Source: Terrabacter aerolatus (GTDB taxonomy: Bacteria; Actinomycetota; Actinomycetes; Actinomycetales; Dermatophilaceae). Taken from it: 64,000 nucleotides of DNA. Location of the stretch: contig NZ_BJYX01000006.1 in the NCBI RefSeq assembly GCF_007991735.1, positions 124,001 through 188,000 of the forward strand, in the 5' to 3' direction. The notes below the pieces were generated by a model. That model saw only the letters and a list, made by a program, of their open reading frames with translations. It did no database searches and was not told the origin of the DNA. The position numbers were made by a program, and so were the translations under genes. Shown here in pieces: positions 1 through 11,067 of this stretch. How positions within the stretch are numbered: position 1 is the stretch's first letter; every line of letters starts with the position of its first letter.

Positions 1-1325
1 TGCGCCTCGCAGCATCCCTGAACCAGGTCTCGCCCCACCCGCTCGCGAGCGCGCTCGTCGGGGCCGCGCGCCGCCGCGACCTGGACCTCGAGCTGCCGAC
101 CGGCGTTCGCGAGGTCCACGGCTACGGCCTCGAAGGCCTCGTCGGCGACGTCGTGGTCCGGCTCGGCAAGGCGCGCTGGATCGTCGGCGACGACGACCCC
201 ACGTGGCTCCGACAGGTGCGCCGTCGCGCCGCGCTCGACGGTTGCCTGACGGTCTTCGTCGCCGTCGCCGGGCGACCGGCCGGCGCCTTCCTCCTCGAGG
301 ATCCCGTGCGGCCCGACGCACCGCGCATGCTCGCCGCCCTCAAGGAGGTCGGCATCCGCCGCACCGTCCTGCTCACCGGCGACCGGGCGGACATCGCCGA
401 GACCGTGGGGCGCATCGTCGGCGTCGACGCCGTGCTGGCCGACCGCGACCCCGCCGACAAGCTGGCCGCGATCCGCGACGAGTCGGCGGCGGCGCGCACG
501 ATCATGGTCGGCGACGGCGTCAACGACGCCCCCGCCCTCGCGGCGGCGGGGGTGGGGGTCGCCCTGGCGGCGCGCGGGGCGACCGCCTCGTCGGAGGCCG
601 CGGACGTCGTGCTCACCGTCGACCGGGTCGACGCGATCGCCGACGCGATCCTCATCGCCCGGCGCTCGCGGCGGATCGCCCTCGAGGCGGTGCTCGTCGG
701 CATGGGCCTCTCGCTCGTCGCCATGCTCGCGGCAGCCGCAGGGCTGCTCCCGCCGGCGGCTGGTGCGGTGCTCCAGGAGGGCATCGACGTGCTCGCCATC
801 GGGATCGCGCTGCGGGCCCTGCTGCCCAGCCGCCTGCACTCCGTGCCCATGTCGCAGGAGGACGTCGCCACGGCACGTCGTCTCCGCAGCGGTCACGACG
901 TCGCCATCGCCGCCGTCGAGCAGATCCGCACCGTGGCCGACGACCTGCGCACGCGCGACTGCCGCCTCGAGCCCGTGCGCACGCTGCTGTCCCGTCTCGA
1001 GGAGGACCTCATCCCGCACGAGAGGGACGACGAGGAGGAGCTGATGCCCCTCGTGGCCCGGGCGCTCGGTGGTGCGGCCACCGCGACCATGCGCCGGACC
1101 CACGCCGAGATCGAGCACCAGGTCTCTCGGCTGCATCGTCTCCTCGACGGCATCGACCCGGAGCACGTGGCACCCGAGGACGTCACGGAGCTGCGCCGGC
1201 TGCTCTACGGCCTCTACGCCGTGTGCCGCCTGCACAACAGCCAGGAGGAGGAAGGCGCGTTCGCGCTCGTCCCCGCCGGACCCTCCCCGACGCGCAGGAG
1301 CGGCAGGCGTCGTGCGCCCGGCTGA
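1..1325 (+). CDS. Metal-transporting P1B-type ATPase with C-terminal hemerythrin-like domain (5' end outside window)
   Basis: The reading frame is open from base 3, so the start lies upstream. Visible are the end of the nucleotide-binding region (SLNQVSPHPLA, an HP-type motif), the hinge MVGDGVNDAPALA near base 503, and the last two membrane helices ending in LQEGIDVLAIGIALRALLP. After the helices come about 140 residues with histidine/acid motifs (GHDVAI, PHERDDEEE, HAEIEH, LHNSQEEEG) spaced as in a four-helix hemerythrin di-iron domain. A hemerythrin-like tail is known for P1B-5 ATPases, so export of Fe, Ni or Co is the best guess. The transport-specificity helix is not in the window, so the metal is uncertain. 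Confidence 0.85.
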   Translation, partial: RLAASLNQVSPHPLASALVGAARRRDLDLELPTGVREVHGYGLEGLVGDVVVRLGKARWIVGDDDPTWLRQVRRRAALDGCLTVFVAVAGRPAGAFLLEDPVRPDAPRMLAALKEVGIRRTVLLTGDRADIAETVGRIVGVDAVLADRDPADKLAAIRDESAAARTIMVGDGVNDAPALAAAGVGVALAARGATASSEAADVVLTVDRVDAIADAILIARRSRRIALEAVLVGMGLSLVAMLAAAAGLLPPAAGAVLQEGIDVLAIGIALRALLPSRLHSVPMSQEDVATARRLRSGHDVAIAAVEQIRTVADDLRTRDCRLEPVRTLLSRLEEDLIPHERDDEEELMPLVARALGGAATATMRRTHAEIEHQVSRLHRLLDGIDPEHVAPEDVTELRRLLYGLYAVCRLHNSQEEEGAFALVPAGPSPTRRSGRRRAPG

Positions 1326-1484
1326 CCTCGCCCGGTGCGTATGCCGTGTCGTGCCGACGCTGCCGCCGGGCCACGGGTGCCCCGCGGTCCCGCGAGGGAG
1401 CAGCCGGGACACCTGCCCCGTCCCCACCGCCATACTGGGCGTGCCGCACCACGCGGCGTCAGCAGACCGGCGACGGAGGCTCGG

Positions 1485-3158
<1,674 letters not shown>

Positions 3159-3240
3159 GGCCGGCTCCGGGAGCGGGTGACGGCACCCCGGCTCCGCGCG
3201 CTGCCCGTGGGAGGGACGTCACGGCATACGCGAAGAGCCT

Positions 3241-5907
3241 TCAGGCGGAGGGCGTCTCGAAGACGACGGCCATCGGCGTCTGCTCCGAACCCTGCCCCAG
3301 CGGGTTGTCCGCGAACATCAGCTCGTACCGCTCCCTGGTGCCCGGCGCGTCCTTGCCGAGGACGTTGCGGCCGATGTCGTTGGCGTCCATGACGACGGTG
3401 CCGCCGAAAGTCTCACGGTAGGCCGCGGGCACGCGAGCGCGGATGCCCGCCGACAGGTGCGCAGCGACGACGTCGGGGTCCTTGGGGCCGAGCTTCGCCG
3501 ACACGTTGGCGGGATAGACGGAGTACTCGGTGGGACCGTCGATGGCGCGGATGTCGCCCCCGACGAGGTCGTAGAAGAGCCCGCGCCTGCCGAGCACCTT
3601 GCCCACGGCGCCTCCGGCCGACGCGAAGAGCACGCGTGGGAGCCCGGCCTCCTCGATGGCCAGCTGCATGGTGAAGGGCGAGCCGAGGCCGATGCCGGCC
3701 GGCGTGCGCGTGACGTAGCGGCTCAGCAGCCGCGCGGGCCGGCCCACCTTGATGTCCCAGATGAAGTACGAGCGTCCCTGGGTGATGGCGACGATCTTCT
3801 CGGAGATGAAGAAGTACCAGCGGCCCCCGGTGGCGGCGGCGTGCTCGGTCCCGGCGTCCGGCAGACCGTCGAAGAAGCGTTCGACGTAGCCGAGCGTCTT
3901 GGCCTCGAGGTCGTCCTCGCGGGCGTAGAGGTCGGTCCGGAGCGGGTAGCGGCGGACGGCGGTCCCGTCGGCGGTCACGAGGTCGAGCTGCTTGCGGGCG
4001 TTGGGCTCGTAGTCGGTCTTGACCGGTTCGACGTGGTCGGGGTCCTCGGGAGCACGCTCGTCGAAGAACTCCTGGAGCCACAGCTCGAGGTTGAGCATGC
4101 GCCAGACGGTCATCGAGTCGATCGAGCTCGTGCCCTTGATCCAGCCCTCGAACATGTGGAGCACGGCGGTCTGGTCGAAGTAGGGGCGGCCCGCGAAGGA
4201 CTCGGAGAGGAACTCCCCGTAGATGTGGTTCTTGAGGCGCATGAACCACTCGCTCTGCGGCGTGGTGGCGCCCACCTTGTCGCGGCGGTCGACGACCGAG
4301 TCCGGGAGCAGACCACGCATCGCGTCGCGCAGGACGCGCTTGCCGACGCCGTCCTTGACGAGGGCGTCGTCGCTCAGGCCGAAGACGAAGCGCACGAGGT
4401 CACGGTCGACGAAGGGCAGCCGCACGGCGACCCCGAACCGGCGGGCGTTCTTGTCCGTGTAGCGCAGCCGGGCCGGCAGCGAGCCGGCGAAGACGTCGTC
4501 GACGAGGCGGGCGCGCAGGTCGGACGTCTCGACGTCGTAGGACTCGGAGGCGTGCTCCCGCGCGAAGTCGTCGGCGAGCAGCGAGGTGACCGGGACGTCC
4601 TTGCGGCCGTGGAGACGGTCGCCGATGAGGGGCCGACCGCGGCGGTAGAGCACGTCGAGCGAGTGCCCCAGCTCGGTGACGGCGCCCATGGCGTTGCGGC
4701 TGCGCAGCTCGCGCAGGTGGATGAGGTGGTGGGGGCCGAAGCCGGCGAGAGTCTCGTCACCGCCGTGGCCGTCGAGCACGACGGCGTCACGCCCCGCCGC
4801 CTCGCGCAGGACGCGGTACTGCGTGTAGGCGCCGGTGGAGACGAGTGGCTCCTCCTGGGTGCGCACGAGGTCGCGCAGGTCCTGCTTGAACTCCGTCGGG
4901 GTCGGCTCGACCCGGTGCTGTCGCACGCGGTCCCCCAGCGCTGCGACCACCGCGTCGACGTGCCGGCTCTCGTCGTTGTGCGACCCGGGGTAGACGGCTG
5001 ACCAGGTGTCCTGCGCGCCGTCCGCGGTCGATCGACCGGGCTCGTGCTCGACGACGTCGAGGAGCGCGGCGACGGCGGCCGAGTCGAGGCCGCCGGACAG
5101 GGCCGTCCCCACGGGGCCGGACGAGCTCGAGCGGCGGCGCACCGCGGCCGTCAGCAGCTCGCGGAACTCGGCGGCATCGGCCGGGGAGTAGGCCCGGGGC
5201 GTGCGGGCGAGCGCCGTGAGCTCCTCGCGCAGCCGGGAGTACGGGTGGCGCTCGACGCCCTGGGGCAGGTCGGCGCCGAGGGTGACGACCTCTCCCGCGC
5301 CCACGCGCTCGATGCCGGCGAAGAAGGTGGCCGGCCCGTCGTCGTGGACCCGGAACTGGAGGTAGCGGTAGATGGTGCGGTCGTCGGGACGGCGCTCGTG
5401 CACCCCGCTGTCGAGGATGCCGCGGATCTCGCTCGCGACGAGCCAGCCGTCACCGGCCCGGGCCACGTAGAGCGGACGCACCCCGAACGGGTCGCGCGCC
5501 AGCATGAGACGCCGGGTGTCGCGGTCCCAGACGACGATCGCGAAGGCGCCGTCGAGGCGGTCGAGCCCGTCGGTGCCCCACTCGGTGAAGGCTGCGAGCA
5601 CGACCTCCGCGTCGCTGCCCACCCCGAAGTCGTGGCCGAGCGTCTCGAGGTCGGCGCGCAGCTCGGCGCGGTTGTAGAGCTCACCGTCGAGGGCCAGCGT
5701 GAACCGTCCGCCACGGGAGACCGAGAGCCGCGCGACGCCTGCGTCGGGGTGGTCCCCGGCGTGCTCCGGCCGTCCCTCGCGGACCGCGAGGCCGGCGTCA
5801 CCGTCGCGGGACGTCGCGGCGGCACCCGCGCCGGGGTGCGTCGCCAGCAGTCGGTCGAGCAGGGCCTCGTCGGCCTCGAACCCGCAGTAGGCCGCGATTC
5901 CACACAT
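3241..5907 (-). CDS. Asparagine synthetase (glutamine-hydrolysing) fused to a CofE/F420-0 gamma-glutamyl ligase-like domain
   Basis: 888 residues in one uninterrupted frame. The mature start is MCGI, giving the N-terminal nucleophile cysteine of class II glutamine amidotransferases (about residues 1-215). The ATP-pyrophosphatase motif LSGGLDS sits near residue 272 in the Asn-synthase domain (about 240-605). Ordinary AsnB ends near residue 620-640. Here about 260 more residues follow, beginning KTDYEPNARKQL near residue 629, with segments such as FISEKIVAITQGR, GLGSPFTMQLAIEEAG and MDANDIGRN that resemble bacterial COG1478/F420-ligase-like proteins. The fusion partner call is from memory of that family. 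A TAGGGT box 7 nt before the ATG suggests leaderless expression. Confidence 0.85.
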   Translation of the reverse strand: MCGIAAYCGFEADEALLDRLLATHPGAGAAATSRDGDAGLAVREGRPEHAGDHPDAGVARLSVSRGGRFTLALDGELYNRAELRADLETLGHDFGVGSDAEVVLAAFTEWGTDGLDRLDGAFAIVVWDRDTRRLMLARDPFGVRPLYVARAGDGWLVASEIRGILDSGVHERRPDDRTIYRYLQFRVHDDGPATFFAGIERVGAGEVVTLGADLPQGVERHPYSRLREELTALARTPRAYSPADAAEFRELLTAAVRRRSSSSGPVGTALSGGLDSAAVAALLDVVEHEPGRSTADGAQDTWSAVYPGSHNDESRHVDAVVAALGDRVRQHRVEPTPTEFKQDLRDLVRTQEEPLVSTGAYTQYRVLREAAGRDAVVLDGHGGDETLAGFGPHHLIHLRELRSRNAMGAVTELGHSLDVLYRRGRPLIGDRLHGRKDVPVTSLLADDFAREHASESYDVETSDLRARLVDDVFAGSLPARLRYTDKNARRFGVAVRLPFVDRDLVRFVFGLSDDALVKDGVGKRVLRDAMRGLLPDSVVDRRDKVGATTPQSEWFMRLKNHIYGEFLSESFAGRPYFDQTAVLHMFEGWIKGTSSIDSMTVWRMLNLELWLQEFFDERAPEDPDHVEPVKTDYEPNARKQLDLVTADGTAVRRYPLRTDLYAREDDLEAKTLGYVERFFDGLPDAGTEHAAATGGRWYFFISEKIVAITQGRSYFIWDIKVGRPARLLSRYVTRTPAGIGLGSPFTMQLAIEEAGLPRVLFASAGGAVGKVLGRRGLFYDLVGGDIRAIDGPTEYSVYPANVSAKLGPKDPDVVAAHLSAGIRARVPAAYRETFGGTVVMDANDIGRNVLGKDAPGTRERYELMFADNPLGQGSEQTPMAVVFETPSA

Positions 5908-5917
5908 GGCGACAACC

Positions 5918-6667
5918 CTAACGGGCCGTCGGTGGCCCCTCGTCCTGCCACTGCGCGCCGACGACCCGCCCGAGACGCAGCGGCCACCGGAGCAGCAGCC
6001 ACAGCACGAGGGACCCCAGCAGGAGCGACGCCACGACGTCGCTGACCCAGTGGAAGTGCAGCCACAGGAGAGACGCCACCACGAGCCCGGTCCACACCAG
6101 GGCGGCGGCCCACGCCATCGCCTTGCGGGGCGGCCACAGTCGCGACACCAGCACGGCGGCGACGCTTGCACACACGAACGCGGTCGCAGTGTGGCCGGAC
6201 GGGTAGGAACCGTCGCCGCCTGCCATGTCGGAGACATTGGGCAGTGTGCGGTCGATGTGGGCCTTGCCCAGGAGCACGGTCGTCGCCATCATCACGATCG
6301 CGGGTCCGGCGAGCCACAAGGGGGTCCAACGCCCCGTCCGGAGGCAGACAGCCATCGTGACCGCGCCCACCACGGCGACGGAGAGCACCGGAGTCGCCAG
6401 CTGCACGACGGCTCGGGCCAGCAGATCCGGGACCACCGGACCGTTCCCCCTGCCCGGGGTCAGGGCCAGCACGCGATCGTCGAGCCGGATGGCCGCCCCG
6501 CCCCGTTCCACGCTCAGCGTGAGGACCACGAGTCCGGCGAGGAGCAACAGGGCCACCAGCGGGCCGGTCAGGCGACGCCACGAACCCCCTGGAGCAGCCG
6601 CGGAGAGGTACCCGGCTGACGTCGGCGGCTCCTCCCGGACCGGGCGCATGCTGGAGCGGTGCGTCAT
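5918..6667 (-). CDS. PAP2-family membrane phosphatase
   Basis: 249 residues, several hydrophobic segments. The three acid-phosphatase motifs are visible: KAHIDRTLP (K-x6-RP variant), SYPSGHTA, and a final WLHFHWVSDVVAS containing the His and Asp of motif 3. Such enzymes dephosphorylate lipid phosphates, for example phosphatidate, PGP or undecaprenyl diphosphate, on the outer face of the membrane. The ATG at 6667 was chosen over an upstream in-frame start because a TACCGT box lies exactly 7 nt before it (leaderless). It ends 10 bp from the start of the asparagine synthetase gene on the same strand. Substrate unknown. Confidence 0.8.
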   Translation of the reverse strand: MTHRSSMRPVREEPPTSAGYLSAAAPGGSWRRLTGPLVALLLLAGLVVLTLSVERGGAAIRLDDRVLALTPGRGNGPVVPDLLARAVVQLATPVLSVAVVGAVTMAVCLRTGRWTPLWLAGPAIVMMATTVLLGKAHIDRTLPNVSDMAGGDGSYPSGHTATAFVCASVAAVLVSRLWPPRKAMAWAAALVWTGLVVASLLWLHFHWVSDVVASLLLGSLVLWLLLRWPLRLGRVVGAQWQDEGPPTAR

Positions 6668-6858
6668 GACGACCACGGTAACGGGGAGATCTGTGTCGGA
6701 CCTGCCGCATCCGTGACAGCGGTCTGAACCCACGCGGCTGAACCCACGGGTCTGAACTCACTGGGGTGTCACCGACGTCTTCGCAGGAGGGGCCCTCCAC
6801 CGTGCCCACCACGACCACTCCGCCACCGCGGTCCCGACCACCACCCAGGAGCACGACC

Positions 6859-7335
6859 ATGCACGCGATCTCCCGAACCGCAGCCTTCCTCGCCGGCGCC
6901 GTCATCGGCGTCTCCGCCCTCGCCGCCACGTCGAGCGCGTCAGCCGACAGCGGCGGCGGGCAGCGCAGCGACCTCCTGCGCGCCCCGCTGCAGGGCAGCC
7001 AGCTCGCCGACCCACCCCTCTTCGGGCTCGTCCGGGGCGGCGCCCCGTGGGTGATCTCGGAGGGCACCGCCCGGCTGCGCGCCGACGGCCGCCTCTCGGT
7101 CGAGGTCCAGGGACTCATCATCCCGGCTCGCGGGAACAACCCGCTGGCCACCCTCTCCGCCACCGTCGTCTGCAACGGCAGGGACCTGCGCATGACGGCG
7201 GCCGTGCCGTTCAGCGCCACCGGCGCCGCGCAGATCGAGACCCGCGTCGACCTGCCCGCCCGCTGCCTGGCGCCGGCGGTCCTGCTCAACCCGCTCAGTA
7301 ACGCCGGCACCTACATCGCCGCGACCGGACGCTGA
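6859..7335 (+). CDS. Exported protein of unknown function
   Basis: 158 residues. The ATG at 6859 is preceded by AGGAG and opens a clear Sec signal peptide (MHAISRTAAFLAGAVIGVSA, cleavage likely near SASA-DS). An upstream in-frame start would add a Pro/Thr-rich stretch before the signal and was rejected. The mature part is Gly/Ala-rich, with two cysteines that could form a disulphide (VVCNGR and ARCLAP) and predicted beta character. I do not recognise the family. It is monocistronic and convergent with guaA. Confidence 0.7.
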   Translation: MHAISRTAAFLAGAVIGVSALAATSSASADSGGGQRSDLLRAPLQGSQLADPPLFGLVRGGAPWVISEGTARLRADGRLSVEVQGLIIPARGNNPLATLSATVVCNGRDLRMTAAVPFSATGAAQIETRVDLPARCLAPAVLLNPLSNAGTYIAATGR

Positions 7336-7359
7336 GCGCCCGCCGGCCACCCGAAGGGC

Positions 7360-7391
7360 CGTATGCCGCGTGGCCCGCCACGCGGCACACG
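7360..7391. terminator. Hairpin between convergent genes, built on a GTATGCCG copy
   Basis: The arms 7360-7373 and 7378-7391 pair over 14 positions with one A/C mismatch and a CCCG loop. The left arm starts with the recurring GTATGCCG octamer and the right arm carries a degenerate copy (CGGCACAC). It lies between the exported-protein gene and guaA, which converge, and there is no U-tract, as is common for GC-rich actinobacterial terminators. Confidence 0.6.
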
Positions 7392-7411
7392 CCCGCATCA
7401 CGCGGGTGGGG

Positions 7412-9001
<1,590 letters not shown>

Positions 9002-9011
9002 GGGCGCCAGC

Positions 9012-9407
9012 CTATCGGCCCTGCAGGTGCTCCTCGGACGACGTCCCGTCGCCGGCGGCGTAGGCCCGGGAGAGCAGCGCCTCGGTCTGGGCGGTGTTGC
9101 GCCGCTCGGCGATCCACGGCACGACGGGGACGAACCCGGCGAGGAGGTTCTTGACGATGCGGAGCGGGCCCCACGCGGCCTTGAGGCCGAGGTTGGCGAC
9201 CGACACGGCATACGCGAAGTAGATGATCCCGTGGATCGGGCTCCAGTACTGCGTCAGCAGGTTGGTCTGCTTGAAGCCGTACTTCATCACCATCTCGAGG
9301 ATGAGGACGAAGAGCGCGATGCCGGCGACGGTCGCGAGGACGCGGTAGGTCGACAGGGCGGACCTGATCTGCTGCGGCTTGGCCAGGGTCTGGGGATACG
9401 TGCTCAC
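9012..9407 (-). CDS. DUF3817 family membrane protein
   Basis: 131 residues beginning [10 protein letters not shown] at a GTG whose bases overlap the TGA of the SURF1 gene (GTGA), implying translational coupling. Two or three hydrophobic segments are visible ([38 protein letters not shown]). The motif with HGIIYFAY is characteristic of the DUF3817 integral membrane family common in actinobacteria. Function unknown. Its place between SURF1 and guaA is conserved in many relatives as far as I recall. Confidence 0.85.
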   Translation of the reverse strand: MSTYPQTLAKPQQIRSALSTYRVLATVAGIALFVLILEMVMKYGFKQTNLLTQYWSPIHGIIYFAYAVSVANLGLKAAWGPLRIVKNLLAGFVPVVPWIAERRNTAQTEALLSRAYAAGDGTSSEEHLQGR

Positions 9408-10228
9408 GTCGTCGCGCCTTCTCTCGGTGCAGCGACGGAGTCGTCCGCCTGCTGCGCTGCGTGCTGTGGTGCCTGCTGGTGCGCCGACTCGTCGGCGAGC
9501 TCGTCGGCCTGCTGCTCTGCTCGGAACATCTTCCACCACATCCAGATCGCGAAGATCCCGAAGACCCACCACTGGACGGCGTAGGCGGCGTTGCGCAGGT
9601 TGAGGGGGGCGTCGAGGCCGGGCGGCGGCACCCGGGTCAGGCCCGCGGCCGGCCCGGTGGACTCTCCCGAGGCCAGCACGACGACGTTGTAGAGGTCGCC
9701 CGGCCACTCGTTGACGAGGGAGGCGAGGTCGATCGACCGCACCTGGGGCGCGGGCAGCGGAGCGCCGTCGCGCGGCGACTCCCCCGGGCCCAGCGTGCCC
9801 GTCACCGTGACGACGCCCGTCGGCGGCCGGGGCACGGCCGAGGGTGTCCCGTCGACGAAGCCGCGCAGCACGGGGACCGTGCCGCCCTGCGTCTCGAGCG
9901 GCGTCACGACCCACGACCCGACGCGGCCGCCCAGCCTGCGGTCGACGACGAGGACGGTGCGCTCGGCGGCATACGTCCCCGTGACGGTGACGGCGCGGTT
10001 GGAGTAGTCGGCCTCGAAGTCGTGGTGCGGCGCCGTCACCTGCTGCAGCGGTGCTCGCGCGAGGGTGGCGGCGGCGGACACGGCATCCTGGCGACCGGAG
10101 TCGCGGGCCACGCCGAGCTGCCACAGGCCGAGCAGGACGCACGCCACGACGACGACCACCAGGCCGGCGAACATCCCGACCCAGCGAGGGGTGAGCAGGC
10201 GCCGGAACACCTCCCAAGGGTAGGTCAC
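9404..10228 (-). CDS. SURF1-family cytochrome oxidase assembly protein
   Basis: 274 residues. An N-terminal membrane helix (WVGMFAGLVVVVVACVLLGLWQLG) ends in the LGxWQ motif of SURF1. A periplasmic-side domain follows, with VLRGFVDGT and the final segment YAVQWWVFGIFAIWMWW, the second helix. SURF1 proteins help insert haem into the aa3-type terminal oxidase. The chosen start is the GTG giving VTYPWEVFRRLL; longer frames upstream are compositional artefacts. The C-terminal tail after the second helix is Gln/Ala-rich (HQQAPQHAAQQADD), low-complexity and probably disordered. Confidence 0.85.
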   Translation of the reverse strand: MTYPWEVFRRLLTPRWVGMFAGLVVVVVACVLLGLWQLGVARDSGRQDAVSAAATLARAPLQQVTAPHHDFEADYSNRAVTVTGTYAAERTVLVVDRRLGGRVGSWVVTPLETQGGTVPVLRGFVDGTPSAVPRPPTGVVTVTGTLGPGESPRDGAPLPAPQVRSIDLASLVNEWPGDLYNVVVLASGESTGPAAGLTRVPPPGLDAPLNLRNAAYAVQWWVFGIFAIWMWWKMFRAEQQADELADESAHQQAPQHAAQQADDSVAAPREGATT

Positions 10229-10281
10229 CCCGCCCTCTCCGACCTGACCCGGGGGCGCCGCCCGTGCCAGAATCGCTCGCC

Positions 10282-10962
10282 ATGCGACCGATGTCACCGA
10301 CGCCTCCCTCGCGTCGACGCCGATCAGGTATGCCGTGTCGCGCCGTCGTCGTCCTGACGGCCGCCGCCGTGGTCGGCCTCCTCGCCTCCTGCGGCGCGAC
10401 CGACATCCCGGCCCCACGCCGCACCGTGACGGTGACCGTGGACGCGCCGGGCTCGACCTCCTCGCAGGCCGTCCCCACCACCACGGCACCGGCACCCACC
10501 ACGACACCGCCCGCCGTCCCCACGGCCCTGGCGGCCGGCAAGCAGCGGGGGGCCCCGAAGTCCTTCGCCGAGGCGAAGAGCCGCATCGACGCGGCGGCCC
10601 CGGCGGCTGCCGTGAGCGCAGGCTTCCGCAGCCCCACGGGCAACATCGTCTGCCGGCGCGGGGCCGGCTCCGCGGTCGCCTGCGAGGTGAAGCAGGGACG
10701 CATCCCGCCGCCCCTGCCCACGATCTGCCCGCCGGGCGGCGCGAAGGACATCGGCCGGATCGAGCTCGGCACGGGCGGCGCGCGCCCGGTTTGCAACACC
10801 GACAGCATCGGCACCGGCTCCGAGCCCGTGCTCGGCTACGGCGCGCGCACCCAGCCGTCGGGCACGACTGCGTGCCTCAGCGAGTCGACCGGGGTGACGT
10901 GCATCGAGCTCACCGGTCGGCACGGCTTCTTCCTGGCCCGCAGCACCTTCGTCACCTTCTGA
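10282..10962 (+). CDS. Putative secreted lipoprotein, function unknown
   Basis: About 226 residues from the ATG at 10282; a GTG at 10264 and an ATG at 10330 are alternatives. The signal peptide ends in a lipobox (VVGLLASC), so the mature protein should be lipidated and anchored outside the membrane. A Thr/Pro/Ala-rich spacer (TTTAPAPTTTPPAV) precedes a globular domain with five further cysteines (NIVCRR, VACEV, TICPPG, PVCNTD, TTACLS, VTCIEL), likely disulphide-bonded. I do not recognise the domain. It contains one GTATGCCG copy, read in the unusual Met-Pro frame. Confidence 0.65.
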   Translation: MRPMSPTPPSRRRRSGMPCRAVVVLTAAAVVGLLASCGATDIPAPRRTVTVTVDAPGSTSSQAVPTTTAPAPTTTPPAVPTALAAGKQRGAPKSFAEAKSRIDAAAPAAAVSAGFRSPTGNIVCRRGAGSAVACEVKQGRIPPPLPTICPPGGAKDIGRIELGTGGARPVCNTDSIGTGSEPVLGYGARTQPSGTTACLSESTGVTCIELTGRHGFFLARSTFVTF

Positions 10963-11000
10963 CCCTCCGGTCGATGGTCTGCGGTGGCCTTCGCTGCACC

Positions 11001-11006
11001 TAGAAT
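11001..11006 (+). promoter_or_regulatory. Putative -10 box of the mrp operon
   Basis: TAGAAT matches the actinobacterial TANNNT -10 consensus and stands about 60 bp before the likely GTG start of mrpA. A short untranslated leader would contain the GAAGGG ribosome-binding site at 11057-11062. No convincing -35 hexamer was seen. Confidence 0.5.
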
Positions 11007-11067
11007 CGAGCCACGACCTGAACCGATGTGGACCGAGCTCAACTCACCCGACGACCGAAGGGCCGCC

